A stretch of 64,000 nucleotides of DNA from Butyrivibrio sp. (GCA_015056655.1 SVFV01000014.1:1-64000), one strand, 5' to 3'; counted from the first letter of the stretch, positions 43,996-53,191 are shown. Numbers and translations: made by a program. The notes: generated by a model not told the origin, from the letters alone.

Positions 43996-44060
43996 GCTGA
44001 CCGACGCAGGCGCTCCGCGCCGAGGAGATTGAATCCTAGGTTCAAGTGCCTCTTCCACAC
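43996..44060 (+). repeat. tRNA-Leu 3'-end mimic, unit C
   Basis: The first 38 bp are identical to unit B (3924-3961), and the rest (CCTAGGTTCAAGTGCC...TTCCACAC) matches unit A. Together with the sequence across the terminator, CTTCCACACGA and TCGTGCGGAAG form an 11-bp inverted match with one mismatch. The plus-strand unit therefore mirrors the 3' end of the adjacent minus-strand tRNA-Leu. Confidence 0.7.
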
Positions 44061-44061
44061 G

Positions 44062-44094
44062 AAAAAAAAACCAGGTCATTCGACCTGGTTTTTT
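44062..44094. terminator. bidirectional terminator of tRNA-Leu(AAG), second copy
   Basis: CCAGGTC pairs with GACCTGG; A run on the left and T run on the right give a terminator in both directions. It terminates the minus-strand tRNA-Leu and separates it from unit C. Confidence 0.85.
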
Positions 44095-44100
44095 CTGTCG

Positions 44101-44184
44101 TGCGGAAGATGGGACTTGAACCCACACGATGTAGCCATCACAAGATCCTTAGTCTTGCTCGTCTGCCAATTCCGACACTTCCGC
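44101..44184 (-). tRNA. tRNA-Leu (anticodon AAG), second copy
   Basis: Identical over 84 nt to the tRNA at 18845-18928: same cloverleaf, anticodon AAG, no encoded CCA. Flanking sequences differ after a few bases, and here the gene keeps its own terminator and promoter. Confidence 0.95.
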
Positions 44185-44247
44185 ATCTATCATATTTATT
44201 GCGAGAATCTGAACTTTTTCAAGTCCTTTCGTGACCTCACTTGCGCT

Positions 44248-44276
44248 ATTATAAAACAAATGCACGTCGTGTGCAA
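44248..44276 (-). promoter_or_regulatory. promoter of the second tRNA-Leu(AAG)
   Basis: TTGCAC (44271-44276) and TATAAT (44248-44253) with 17-nt spacing on the minus strand, about 65 nt before the tRNA 5' end. Confidence 0.65.
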
Positions 44277-44312
44277 GCAACTTTTACAAAATCACATGAT
44301 TTTTAATTCTGA

Positions 44313-44616
44313 CCTATTGTTTTCTGCTTATTCTCTATAATCAATAGTGATAATTAACATAGCTGACCTATTGTTATCATCCTATTTGAGGATTCCAATA
44401 GCTTATATCATCGCCCTTTACCTATTGCTTTCTTAATTACTGGATTTTTCAATAGTCCATATCTCTGATTTTTACCTATTGTAATTCCCCATCTCAAATT
44501 CCCAATAGTTTATACCCCAGATTATTACCTATTGATTTCTCCACATCTCATATTTCCAATAGTTTGTACCCCTGATCTTCACCTATTGTTTTTCCACCAC
44601 TCAATATTACCAATAG
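44313..44616. repeat. 54-bp-period dyad array (CCTATTG/CAATAG words), six units
   Basis: CCTATTG starts at 44313, 44367, 44421, 44475, 44528 and 44582. CAATAG starts at 44342, 44396, 44450, 44503, 44557 and 44611. Steps are 54, 54, 54, 53, 54. The left word start to right word end is 35 bp, and the gap to the next unit is 19 bp. Only the words are strictly conserved; the intervening 22-nt and 19-nt stretches vary. It lies between the two tRNA-Leu genes. Bases 44617-44755 hold no recognisable feature. Confidence 0.9.
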
Positions 44617-44755
44617 GTATCTAATGATATCTGCAACTTATCCCACAGAGTCCATCCTCAAATCCCAAATCTGACATCATTTTTGACATCACACGCACTA
44701 AAATAGGTCAAAAAATCACGTTTATCACAACCAGCCACAAGCCAGATGACAACAA

Positions 44756-44814
44756 TAAAAAATCAGTGTTTATCTAGCTTCGCGATTCATTCACGATATT
44801 AGATAAACACTGAT
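44756..44814 (-). terminator. terminator of tRNA-Leu(CAG)
   Basis: A 15-bp perfect stem, ATCAGTGTTTATCTA with TAGATAAACACTGAT, followed by six T on the minus strand. Confidence 0.85.
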
Positions 44815-44823
44815 GAATTTAAA

Positions 44824-44907
44824 TGCAGGAAAAGGGACTTGAACCCTCATGATATTGCTATCACACGGACCTGAACCGTGCGCGTCTGCCAATTCCGCCA
44901 TTCCTGC
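44824..44907 (-). tRNA. tRNA-Leu (anticodon CAG)
   Basis: An 84-nt class II tRNA: acceptor GCAGGAA/TTCCTGC, D-loop AATTGGCAGAC, anticodon stem CACGG/CCGTG with loop TTCAGGT (anticodon CAG), variable arm, T loop GGTTCAAGTCC, discriminator A, no encoded CCA. Confidence 0.95.
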
Positions 44908-44961
44908 AGAGAACAATAGTAATTCTAGCCATATTACCATTGTTTGTCAATGATTTTATTT

Positions 44962-45297
44962 TTATTCTGATATATACAATTTGTCAGCTGCCTTATATAA
45001 ATCCATCAGCACCTTATATTTCTGAGTATACTGCACTAATGCTGCAATTATCAGCATCACACTGACAAGGATGGTCAAAAGATTAAGTGGTCTAGGATTC
45101 CCCAAAAATCCCACTGTACTTATCGCAAGCATTATAACAAAAGCAGAAAGCATAACAACCCTTCTAAGCAGCTCACTTTGAACAGCCTCAACAAGGATCA
45201 TAACTTCCTTTTTCTCAGCGATAATCGCCTCGTCTGATAAAAGTTCAACCTCAAGCTTTTCAATTCTTTTAATTCTGTCTCTGATTCTCTTATCCAT
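44962..45297 (-). CDS. small two-helix membrane protein of unknown function
   Basis: A 111-residue protein with a charged helical N-terminus (MDKRIRDRIKRIEKLEVELL) and two membrane segments (MLSAFVIMLAISTVGFL and LLTILVSVMLIIAALVQY) separated by a short loop. It ends in a short cytosolic tail. This topology resembles the DUF2721-type proteins, but the match is uncertain. The start at 45297 follows GGGAGG. It lies downstream of the chemoreceptor gene and is separated from it by a terminator, so it probably has its own promoter. Confidence 0.65.
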   Translation of the reverse strand: MDKRIRDRIKRIEKLEVELLSDEAIIAEKKEVMILVEAVQSELLRRVVMLSAFVIMLAISTVGFLGNPRPLNLLTILVSVMLIIAALVQYTQKYKVLMDLYKAADKLYISE

Positions 45298-45316
45298 ACA
45301 AGCCTCCCTATTGACT

Positions 45317-45355
45317 GAAAAAAGTGGCAGCCAGCCGAAGATACTGACTGCCACT
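45317..45355 (-). terminator. terminator of the chemoreceptor gene
   Basis: AGTGGCAG pairs with CTGCCACT across a 17-nt loop, followed by TTTTTT on the minus strand. Confidence 0.85.
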
Positions 45356-45378
45356 TACTATTATAGCAAGCTTTTCAT

Positions 45379-47475
45379 TTATTTAAAGAACTTCATGTCT
45401 TCACTAAGCTTCTCAGCAATATTCTTCAGTGAATCTGCGGAGCCAGAGAGGGTTGTTACTGTAGCGGAAAGCTCCTGCATTGAAGCACCTGTCTCTTCTG
45501 AAGACGCTGCATTCTCCTGTGATATTGCGGAAAGTGATGCCATGGCATCTGCCACAACATTCTTTGCATCTACACAAGTATTTGCATCTGTCTCGATACT
45601 CTTAACACTTACTACTGTTGAAGAAATATCTTCGATCATAGCATTTACACTCTGAACTGTTGAGCCCAGAACTTCCTGCTGCTCGTCATTTCCTCTTTGA
45701 ACCTCGGCTGCCATTTCAACTGCTGACTGTGATTCAGCAAGGAGGATATCCATCTCACGTCTGATATCATCAGCCATATTTCTTGAATCCTCAGCAAGCT
45801 TGCCGATTTCTTCAGCAACAACTGCGAAGCCCTTACCAGCATCACCAGCTCTCGCTGCCTCGATAGAAGCATTAAGTGAAAGCAGGTTTGTCTGAGTTGC
45901 GATTGAAGCAATTCCTTCAACCTTCTCATTGATATTTTCAACAGCCTTACTTGTAGCACCGATCTTCTCAGTTATCTGCATGATTCTCTCGCTCATATTC
46001 TGACTACTCTGCTGAAGATCTGCAAGGCTCTGAGCTGACTCTGTACTAACCTCCTGCATTCTGCCTGCAATACCGGAGAGATCATCTGTACTTGTCTGTA
46101 CATTACCTGTAGCTGTATCGATATTTCCAACATTCTCAGTAACGCTCTGAATCTCATCAGCCTGCTGAGTAGCACCTGATGCAATTTCCTGTACAGCATT
46201 AGATACATCATCAGCTGTCTGTGAAATCTGACTCGCAGCATCCGCGAGTTCTTCAGACGAAGCGTTAACCGATACTGCAGAACTCTTAATATTTTTAACA
46301 ATGTCAGACAGTATATCCAGCACAGTATTTGTATTGGTAATCATGTCGCCAAACTCATCCTGTCTGTTTGTAAACTTCTCGATAGTAACAAACTCACCAT
46401 TTGCAAGATGTCCAAGTGCTGCATTTACTTCGGTCATAGGTCCTGTAAAGGAATAAGCCATCTTGAAGGAAACAATTACAGCAATAATGATCATAATTAC
46501 GCCAAGGATAATTACAAACAATGCACTGTTTTTAGCCGATGACATGGTCTCATCGTAGTCAACAGAGTAAATAACAATCCAACCTGTATTAGGCTCTACG
46601 TCAAATGATACAACGCGCTTTGAGCTGCCACTGCCTGTTATATATGTTCCATTATCAGCACTCTGTGCCATCTGGAAAAACTGTTTGGAACTCATATCCT
46701 CGTCTTCATCATCTGCGGATATCTCACGCTCAGATGTAGCTATAAGAGTTCCTTTTTTATCTGTAACATAAGCCTTCTGGCTGTTGTGAACATTGTTAGT
46801 AAGAAGCTGATGCAATACACCAACATCATAACTTCTCTGAGCAACGCCGATTACCGTCTTATAATCAGAATCAAAAACAGGAACTGCAGGAACTATGATA
46901 CGTGAACCGGTAGCCTTTGAAACCATTACTTCAGACAGATATAAACCGCCATTCATTGCACCCTGGAAATAATCTCTCTCATGAACATCTGAAAGCTTTC
47001 CGTCATCAGATCTTACCAGCTGCTGACCATCTGCGCCGGAAACAACGATTGCGTTGCCATCACCATACGCATCACTTACCTGCTTAAGATAAGCCTTCAT
47101 AGCAGTTTCTTCTTCTGAAACATCAGCTACTTCTTCCGTTGCAGCCTCATCTGTAGCTTCTTCCGCCTCAGTTCCGGCACCTGCAGCCTTATCCTTCACA
47201 TACTTTATGGTAGCCGGACTTTCTGCAACAGCCTGCAAGGTTTTTAGCTGCTGGTCTATAGACGTCATAAACTGCTCCTGAACCAGGACGCACTGCTTGG
47301 CATTGATGGTCTGAGCATCCTCAAGCCCCTTATTTATGGAACTGTTATAGCTTACGATAATAGCCACAAGAAGTGGAATGGTTACCAAAAGAACCATAGT
47401 CAGAATAAGCTTGGTCTTAACGCTTTTGAGTCCCTTTCCTGCTGTTTTTTGAACCTGCTCGTTTTCTTTACTCAT
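45379..47475 (-). CDS. methyl-accepting chemotaxis protein
   Basis: A 698-residue chemoreceptor. Membrane segment 1 is at residues about 25-45. A large extracellular dCache-like sensor (residues about 45-340) contains [18 protein letters not shown], and also a Glu/Ala/Thr-rich insertion at about 110-145. Membrane segment 2 is at about 335-360, then HAMP and the long coiled signalling domain with hairpin tip [41 protein letters not shown]. It senses an extracellular ligand and signals through CheA/CheW to the flagella. The start at 47475 follows AGGAGAGGG. It is monocistronic; no other chemotaxis gene is in the window. Confidence 0.93.
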   Translation of the reverse strand: MSKENEQVQKTAGKGLKSVKTKLILTMVLLVTIPLLVAIIVSYNSSINKGLEDAQTINAKQCVLVQEQFMTSIDQQLKTLQAVAESPATIKYVKDKAAGAGTEAEEATDEAATEEVADVSEEETAMKAYLKQVSDAYGDGNAIVVSGADGQQLVRSDDGKLSDVHERDYFQGAMNGGLYLSEVMVSKATGSRIIVPAVPVFDSDYKTVIGVAQRSYDVGVLHQLLTNNVHNSQKAYVTDKKGTLIATSEREISADDEDEDMSSKQFFQMAQSADNGTYITGSGSSKRVVSFDVEPNTGWIVIYSVDYDETMSSAKNSALFVIILGVIMIIIAVIVSFKMAYSFTGPMTEVNAALGHLANGEFVTIEKFTNRQDEFGDMITNTNTVLDILSDIVKNIKSSAVSVNASSEELADAASQISQTADDVSNAVQEIASGATQQADEIQSVTENVGNIDTATGNVQTSTDDLSGIAGRMQEVSTESAQSLADLQQSSQNMSERIMQITEKIGATSKAVENINEKVEGIASIATQTNLLSLNASIEAARAGDAGKGFAVVAEEIGKLAEDSRNMADDIRREMDILLAESQSAVEMAAEVQRGNDEQQEVLGSTVQSVNAMIEDISSTVVSVKSIETDANTCVDAKNVVADAMASLSAISQENAASSEETGASMQELSATVTTLSGSADSLKNIAEKLSEDMKFFK

Positions 47476-47566
47476 AACCCCTCTCCTACAAAAAAAGAAA
47501 CACAACGCTACTTATATTATTTTAAGCCGTTATGCTTCTTATTCCTATTTACAAAGGGTGAAATAA

Positions 47567-48412
47567 TTATAAAGTTTTCAGAAAAATAGAAATAATATTA
47601 TCATTTAACCGATTGCTTTTGCTAAATCCATTTGGCAAATAACCATCCTCAGAATCAGGCGCACACTCCCCGCAGACATCCACAGCAAGGATTTTGTCAT
47701 GATATTTTTCTTCAAAATAATCAAGTGCATTTATAAGCTCATCGATGCTCATATCTCCCTGGTCCCAGTTGGTCAAAAGCTCATCCTTAGAAACCACATC
47801 CTTATCAACAGAGATATAAATTTTCTCAGCAATATTAGTCTCACCACTGTCTATGCTTTTCTTAAAAAGAGAAAAGTCCTCAAAGTAATGCACCCTGTCA
47901 ATAGTTTCCGGGGTATCTGCATAGGCCTCCTTCATAAGCTTTTTGTCGGCGCCAATTATGTAAACATACTTCAGCCCCCGTATATCCTTTAAGGCACTCA
48001 AAACCCAGCATCCGCAGGATAAAACATCACCATAGGAGGTCCATTTCATATCCGGGTGATGGTCAAATACTATAAGATCAAAGGAGCTCTCCTCCTTCAT
48101 ATCTTCCACAAGTATTTCCATCAGGATTCTGGACATATAGTGGTAATTTCCATTATCAAAAACGGAAATTCTTGGGTTCTCAGAATAAGCGCCTTTTTCC
48201 TCTTCATCAGAGCCAGCCCCTGGCGTATTCATAAGCCCTTTTCTTATTCTCTTTTTTATCTCCTCAATGGCGAAATCATCACATATACAGTTAGTTCCCG
48301 AAATATCCTTCAGACTAATGTACTTTGACACAAAAAGAGAACGAGGAGTCGTCTCTTTGTAGAAATCAAATTCCTCGTTCTCGTATATTCCTGTAAAATC
48401 TAATGTCAGCAT
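47567..48412 (-). CDS. arginase/agmatinase-like ureohydrolase
   Basis: A 281-residue ureohydrolase-family protein. Manganese-ligand motifs: FDNGNYHY (weak GGNHS equivalent), IVFDHHPDM (DAHxD-like), and YISVDKDVVS (SxDxDxxxP-like), then AVDVCGECAP (late Glu). The first motif diverges from true arginases, so the guanidine substrate is uncertain. The start overlaps the stop of the upstream MecA-like gene by 7 nt, so the two are translationally coupled; this suggests control by the same CIRCE-like operator. Length matches the family. Confidence 0.75.
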   Translation of the reverse strand: MLTLDFTGIYENEEFDFYKETTPRSLFVSKYISLKDISGTNCICDDFAIEEIKKRIRKGLMNTPGAGSDEEEKGAYSENPRISVFDNGNYHYMSRILMEILVEDMKEESSFDLIVFDHHPDMKWTSYGDVLSCGCWVLSALKDIRGLKYVYIIGADKKLMKEAYADTPETIDRVHYFEDFSLFKKSIDSGETNIAEKIYISVDKDVVSKDELLTNWDQGDMSIDELINALDYFEEKYHDKILAVDVCGECAPDSEDGYLPNGFSKSNRLNDNIISIFLKTL

Positions 48413-49170
48413 ATCATATCCTTTAGATGTAACAGCGCATCCTCTTTAATGATGGGCTTTGCTGTCTCCTCAATGTGTGTCTGCTCAGCAGAGTTCATAA
48501 CAAGGTCCTCTGCATACTCAAGTCCGCTCCTTCTAAGGTCATATACAGCGTTCTCTCCGTCTGGCTCAAGAACCAGTGTCAGATAATAGCTGTCGTCCTC
48601 CTTATAGAGCTTGGACTCTGTAATTGGAAGACTGAAAGCAATCTTTGCAAATCTGGCTGCCGAATTGATGCTCTCAAATCTGGCCATATATCTCTCTGTA
48701 TTGATTATAGGCTTTGCCATGGCCTCAATCTGAGGCTCTTCGATCTCATCCTGATCATAGATTCTCTCTATAAGCTCAGAAACCTGTCCGATCATTTCGT
48801 TTAAGGCCTGCCCCTTTTCTGATCCTGTCTTACGCTTTATAGCATCGACTCTCTCCTGAGTCATCTCTTTAAGGATAGCCTCAGCGGATCCTCTGATTCT
48901 GTCAGCAGATTTCTGAATATCCTCATTAGACATCTTTATAGCGAATATGCGCACACTGCCATCAACCATCATGTTCTTGCTCATCATGAGCACTTCTGTT
49001 TCAGGATCATATCCCAGCTGCTCGCCAACTTCCCTGTTTAGCTGCGCCATGAATGGAACGGACTTCTTTTCACCATTCATGATTGCTTCAGGGGTGAGGC
49101 CTATTTCGCGTAGTTCCGATGCAGCAATACTGCATTCAACGGTAGTATTGTTCATTTTAACGATTACCAT
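48406..49170 (-). CDS. MecA-like adaptor protein
   Basis: A 254-residue protein with MecA-type organisation. The N-terminal domain (MVIVKMNNTTVECSIAASELREIGLTPEAIMNGEK, residues 1-80) corresponds to the MecA substrate-binding half. A variable charged linker follows, then a C-terminal domain (residues about 160-250, RFESINSAARFAKIAFSLPI ... SYYLTLVLE) like the ClpC-binding half. MecA adaptors deliver proteins to ClpC/ClpP; targets here are unknown. A CIRCE-like operator and a TAGACA/TATAAT promoter lie directly upstream, suggesting heat-shock control by HrcA. The start at 49170 follows GGAAGGAGAT. Confidence 0.75.
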   Translation of the reverse strand: MVIVKMNNTTVECSIAASELREIGLTPEAIMNGEKKSVPFMAQLNREVGEQLGYDPETEVLMMSKNMMVDGSVRIFAIKMSNEDIQKSADRIRGSAEAILKEMTQERVDAIKRKTGSEKGQALNEMIGQVSELIERIYDQDEIEEPQIEAMAKPIINTERYMARFESINSAARFAKIAFSLPITESKLYKEDDSYYLTLVLEPDGENAVYDLRRSGLEYAEDLVMNSAEQTHIEETAKPIIKEDALLHLKDMIC

Positions 49171-49210
49171 ATAGCCTCATCTCCTTCCATTTTAAAATAA
49201 CTTGATGATG

Positions 49211-49253
49211 ATTATATACTATATTATTAGCACTGTCTAGTACCGAGTGCTAA
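49211..49253 (-). promoter_or_regulatory. CIRCE-like HrcA operator with overlapping promoter
   Basis: TTAGCACTG-N9-GAGTGCTAA (49227-49253) differs from the CIRCE consensus TTAGCACTC-N9-GAGTGCTAA at one base. On the minus strand a -35 TAGACA lies inside the spacer and a -10 TATAAT at 49211-49216, 17 nt apart, so HrcA binding would block the promoter of the MecA-like gene. Confidence 0.8.
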
Positions 49254-49356
49254 TTGTCGCAATATTCTCCCCTTTCTACTCTTATTGTACTATATATTTC
49301 GGTCTATATCACTAATTTTATTATACATTTTATAAACGAATATTTGTAAATAAAGA

Positions 49357-49403
49357 GCCCGAAATAAGGTGCTCTTCCTTCCGGAAAAGCCTTTATTTCG
49401 GGC
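49357..49403 (-). terminator. terminator of flgE
   Basis: GCCCGAAATAAGG pairs with CCTTTATTTCGGGC across a 20-nt loop. A T run follows on the plus side (bidirectional) and a weaker one on the minus strand. Confidence 0.75.
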
Positions 49404-49429
49404 ATTTTTTCAATGTTCATGGTTTAAGT

Positions 49430-50752
49430 TTACTGTTTGAGTCTTCTGAGCTCATCCAAAAGCGTGTCTGAGACTGTAATTACTCTACTGTTCGCCTGGA
49501 AACCACGCTGTGTTGTGATCATATCAGTAAACTCTGTGGACAGATCCACGTTACTCATTTCCAATGTACCGGAGGTCATGTATCCTCCGTCATCAGTTAC
49601 AAACATCATCTGAGCAGCACCAGAGTTTCCTGTTGCAGCATAGAGGTTTTCACCCTCCTTGGATAAGCCAGTGACATTTGCAAACTCAGCTACAACAATT
49701 CTTCCAGCAAATCTATCCTGTCCATTGTTGTAAAACCTTGTGATGGTACCATCTCTGCTGATTGCAAAGCCATTCATTTTACCTTCAGGATATCCTTCGA
49801 AGTTACCCTCTGCATCTCCTCTGTGGGCTTCAAGCTTTGAGCTTGTCTGTCCATTAAGTGGTGCATAATTGGTGGTACCTGAAAAATCAAATGTCAAAGC
49901 CCCAGCCGCTGCTGCATCGCCCTGGAATGCTATCTGAACCTGCCCGTTCTCAGCTCCATTGGCGGAAACAAATTTACCTGTTGTAGGATCATAGTTAAGT
50001 GCTATGTTTGTATTTTCATCAACAGCATTATCAATCAGATTGTGATTGTTGTCATAAACTCCAGCAACTGTTGCCTGATAAGTAGTATCGTTATCATCTC
50101 CTGCATCAGTAAAGCGGAACTTTACGGAATAGGTATTTCCATCTGTACCGTAGAATTCTATTTCTACAGTTCTTCCACCTTCACTTGAAAGCATCTTATC
50201 AGTTCTGCTGATATTACCTTCAATTCTTGCATAGGTAGTTGCTTCACCCGGAAGATTTATAAGGTTTCCTTCTTCATCAAGAGGAAGCACCTGAATCCTA
50301 CCCATTGTTCCTGCTGCATCACCTTCTGCCTGTGTACCCTGGATGTAATAACCATCTGATCTTGTTACCAGATATCCGTTTGCATCTATAGAAAATGAAC
50401 CATCTCTGGTATAGTTTAACTGGTTTTGCTCATTCCTCACAACAAAGAAGGAATCGCCGCTTATACTTACATCAAGAGCATTGTCAGTCTGCTGGATTGA
50501 ACCCTGCTTTCCAACATTTGTCATGATTGCTGAGGTCTTAGCGCCAAGACCTATCTGTCTAGCGTTTGTACCACCTCTCACCTCAGACGCTCCATTTGCT
50601 CTTCTTGAAGTCTGATAAAGCAGATCTCCAAAGGTTGTCTGCTGATTTTTATATGAAGTCGTATTTACATTGGCTACATTGTTACCAATGACATCCATTT
50701 TTAACTGGTGTGTCTTGAGTCCTGCAACACCTGACCATAATGATCTAATCAT
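49430..50752 (-). CDS. flgE: flagellar hook protein FlgE
   Basis: A 440-residue flagellar rod/hook protein. The N-terminus MIRSLWSGVAGLKTHQLKMDVIGNNVANVNTTSYK is the conserved Flg_bb_rod signature. The central domain contains DSFFVVRNEQNQLNYTRDGSFSIDANGYLV, and the C-terminus ends LSTEFTDMITTQRGFQANSRVITVSDTLLDELRRLKQ, the Flg_bbr_C domain. Length and the large middle domain fit FlgE rather than FlgF or FlgG. The ribosome binding site is weak, and a SigD-type promoter lies about 110-135 nt upstream. It is separate from any flagellar operon here. Confidence 0.88.
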   Translation of the reverse strand: MIRSLWSGVAGLKTHQLKMDVIGNNVANVNTTSYKNQQTTFGDLLYQTSRRANGASEVRGGTNARQIGLGAKTSAIMTNVGKQGSIQQTDNALDVSISGDSFFVVRNEQNQLNYTRDGSFSIDANGYLVTRSDGYYIQGTQAEGDAAGTMGRIQVLPLDEEGNLINLPGEATTYARIEGNISRTDKMLSSEGGRTVEIEFYGTDGNTYSVKFRFTDAGDDNDTTYQATVAGVYDNNHNLIDNAVDENTNIALNYDPTTGKFVSANGAENGQVQIAFQGDAAAAGALTFDFSGTTNYAPLNGQTSSKLEAHRGDAEGNFEGYPEGKMNGFAISRDGTITRFYNNGQDRFAGRIVVAEFANVTGLSKEGENLYAATGNSGAAQMMFVTDDGGYMTSGTLEMSNVDLSTEFTDMITTQRGFQANSRVITVSDTLLDELRRLKQ

Positions 50753-50861
50753 ATAAACACGCTTTCTGCTTAAAAGCTCTTAAATCATCATCCCTGATAC
50801 AGAAAACAGACACCTCCTGTGCTGCCATTTACGCATAGGTATAGTATTACCTACATCTTCT

Positions 50862-50889
50862 ATATCGGTATCGCAGTTTATATTCTTTA
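50862..50889 (-). promoter_or_regulatory. SigD (sigma-28)-type promoter of flgE
   Basis: On the minus strand TAAA (50886-50889), 16 nt, then ACCGATAT (50862-50869), close to the flagellar sigma consensus TAAA-N15-GCCGATAA. It lies between cysE and flgE and would give a leader of about 100 nt. Confidence 0.65.
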
Positions 50890-50905
50890 GACCTATCAGG
50901 AAATT

Positions 50906-51823
50906 TTAAAAATTTCCGTTGCTCATTTGGAGCTCCTGGTTCTTAATGCTGACACGTGTACCGGGCTCAATTGAGGTTGTAAGGAATGCATTTGATCCTA
51001 CAACGCTGTCATGGCCGATAACTGTCTCTCCACCAAGAATAGATGCTCCTGCATAGATAGTTACATTGTCCTCAATAGTAGGGTGTCTCTTTGCTCCCTT
51101 AAGGGCCTGTCCGCCCCTTGTTGAAAGCGCACCTATTGTAACTCCCTGGTATATCTTTACATGCTCGCCAATAATTGATGTTTCACCCACAACTATGCCA
51201 GTTCCATGATCGATCATGAAATATCTTCCAATAGTAGCACCTGGGTGAATATCAATTCCTGTAACTGAATGAGCATACTCCGTCATGATTCTTGGAATAA
51301 GCGGCACCTTGAGAAGGTACAGCTCGTGCGCCATTCTGTTTATAGTGCTGGCAAGGAGTCCGGGATAAGAAAGGATTATCTCCTCCTTGGAAAAAGCTGC
51401 CGGATCTCCTTCATAGGTTGCCTGAAGATCAGTGTCAACAAGGGCCCTAATCTGAGGTATCTTTTTGAAAAACTCCAGTGTTATGCATCTGGCGCCACAA
51501 GTCAAAGTCTCATCCGATGCATTAGCATACTCATCGCAATGCTTAAATGCTATCGCCATCTGCTTCTGAAGATTATAAATTACGTCTTCAATAATGATAG
51601 CTATCCTGTTGTTATCATTGTAGCTTCTATATATTTTGTCTCTGTAATAGCCAGGGTAAAGTATTCTCAAAAGCTTCTTTACAATGTCTATTACAGCATC
51701 TCTGTCAGGCTGGCTAAAAACATCCAGCTGATCTACATCTCTTCCCTTTGTATAGTCATCCAAAATAAGATCTACTATTCCTTCAATCTCATTTTTAAGA
51801 TTCTGGCGCTCTCCTATATCCAT
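50906..51823 (-). CDS. cysE: serine O-acetyltransferase
   Basis: A 305-residue hexapeptide-repeat acetyltransferase. After a helical N-terminal half, the left-handed beta-helix begins GIDIHPGATIGRYFMIDHGTGIVVGETSIIG, with the CysE catalytic histidine in DHGTG and the GVTIGA loop following. It makes O-acetylserine from serine and acetyl-CoA for cysteine synthesis. The long N-terminal region is typical of the EpsC-type form. The start at 51823 is preferred because GGAG lies 7 nt upstream; ATGs at 51850 and 51835 lack spaced sites. It follows the CAP gene by about 50 nt. Confidence 0.88.
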   Translation of the reverse strand: MDIGERQNLKNEIEGIVDLILDDYTKGRDVDQLDVFSQPDRDAVIDIVKKLLRILYPGYYRDKIYRSYNDNNRIAIIIEDVIYNLQKQMAIAFKHCDEYANASDETLTCGARCITLEFFKKIPQIRALVDTDLQATYEGDPAAFSKEEIILSYPGLLASTINRMAHELYLLKVPLIPRIMTEYAHSVTGIDIHPGATIGRYFMIDHGTGIVVGETSIIGEHVKIYQGVTIGALSTRGGQALKGAKRHPTIEDNVTIYAGASILGGETVIGHDSVVGSNAFLTTSIEPGTRVSIKNQELQMSNGNF

Positions 51824-51877
51824 TGGTTTCTCCATCCCTAACTTTTTCATTTTGTAATACAGTTATCTTATTGTACA

Positions 51878-53191
51878 TCATTTACGGGTTTTGACCATAA
51901 CTACAGCTGATTTTTTTCCATAAATATATGTATCATGAGCGATTCTGAAAGGCACTACATAGTAGTAGTACTTCTTGTTTTTCAAAACCTTCTTGTCATT
52001 ATATGAAAGCTTTCCGGTGAGTCTTTTGATTCGCTTATAGCCGGATTTCTTTTTAGTGGACCTGTAAATCTCATACCCCTGTGCTCCAGTCGCGCTTTGA
52101 AGATTAAGAGTAACCTTGCTTCTAGCACGCTCTATGGACAATATCTTCCCTTTTCCCGGAGAATAGTCCTTATACTTAACGTCCATCTTCTTTAGGGTCT
52201 TGTCATAATTTGGGATATCCTCTGAAGCTATCTCCAAAGTCACCTTTGTCTTCCTATTGTTTGACATGGTGTAATCAGAGTCATCTGTAGTCTTTGCAAA
52301 AAGCTGAACCCAGTAATCCACATCATTAAAGACCACATGGCCTATAGCACAGACATTGTAATCAGCGCTCAGCATTACACGTCTCTGTTCCTGGCCCTCG
52401 TATTGTCTGTTAGCTTCTGCAAAAGCAGTAAATGCCTCTTTAGCAGTCTTATAACCTCTTGCAATATTTTCTCCAGCGGAACTAAAAATATAGTTCTTTT
52501 CATTAAGCACTGTAAAACAACTCTTACCATTTGGTCTCTCATGAGTAAAGTTGACAGCTATCTCTGCAGCTCTGATCATCGCACATTTCTCAAGCGCATA
52601 ATCGTAAGCAAAGCGGCTAAGATCTGGAACATAAACCTTCGTATTATTCGCAGAGTTCCATGCCCAGTTCTCAGAGCCAGTTCGAAGGTCATTTATATAT
52701 TTGAGCATTTCCCTTGCAGTCTTCTGTCTATATTCGATGTTGACTGTAGCCCTTGTAATTGTAATTCTCGTTATGGTTTTGGTCTCAGAGTCCTCGGAAG
52801 CGATATCGCCCTTATATGCTTTAATCATATAAGTGTAAAGCCCCATCTCCTTCATGGCATCCTTATCCACGAATTTTCTCTTTTTGCCAGCCAGAACCTT
52901 TTTCATTAAAGTCCAGCCCTCAGTGGATTTGCGACGTCTGTAAATCAGATATCCTTCAGCATCCTTTACCTCATTCCAGGTAACAACAACGCCGTTATAA
53001 GCATTATCAAGATTTGAGATTACTGGCTTATCGAGCTTATCTTTATCCTTTTCTTTTTTTGTACTTTCGGTAGCAGCGTGCACAGTCTGTGCTGGAAAAA
53101 TGAGATTGGACTCAGAAATAACAGATGTCCCAAGGACAGCCGTTAGTAGAATTGCAGATAAAAATGTTTTACTTCCCCAAACCTTTTTCAT
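51878..53191 (-). CDS. secreted CAP-domain protein flanked by Fn3-like modules
   Basis: A 437-residue exported protein. The signal peptide (FLSAILLTAVLGTSVIS...VHA) is followed by a basic linker and an Fn3-like module (VVVTWNEVKDAEGYLIYRRR, residues about 68-130). A CAP/SCP domain follows, with LKYINDLRT, NFTHERPNGKSCFTVLNE (the CAP HERP-type motif), ENIARGYKTAKEAFTAF and YNVCAIGHVVFNDVDYWVQLF (residues about 175-310), then a second Fn3-like module. CAP proteins of gut bacteria are secreted; enzymatic activity is not established. The start follows GGGGGAT. cysE follows 50 nt downstream. Confidence 0.85.
   Translation of the reverse strand: MKKVWGSKTFLSAILLTAVLGTSVISESNLIFPAQTVHAATESTKKEKDKDKLDKPVISNLDNAYNGVVVTWNEVKDAEGYLIYRRRKSTEGWTLMKKVLAGKKRKFVDKDAMKEMGLYTYMIKAYKGDIASEDSETKTITRITITRATVNIEYRQKTAREMLKYINDLRTGSENWAWNSANNTKVYVPDLSRFAYDYALEKCAMIRAAEIAVNFTHERPNGKSCFTVLNEKNYIFSSAGENIARGYKTAKEAFTAFAEANRQYEGQEQRRVMLSADYNVCAIGHVVFNDVDYWVQLFAKTTDDSDYTMSNNRKTKVTLEIASEDIPNYDKTLKKMDVKYKDYSPGKGKILSIERARSKVTLNLQSATGAQGYEIYRSTKKKSGYKRIKRLTGKLSYNDKKVLKNKKYYYYVVPFRIAHDTYIYGKKSAVVMVKTRK

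Noticed and set aside
44313..44616. CRISPR array
   Set aside because: Only short inverted words are conserved, at two alternating spacings; no full-length direct repeat and no cas genes.
47476..47566. SigD promoter upstream of the chemoreceptor gene
   Set aside because: A TAAA is present but no CCGATAA-like -10 at the right distance.
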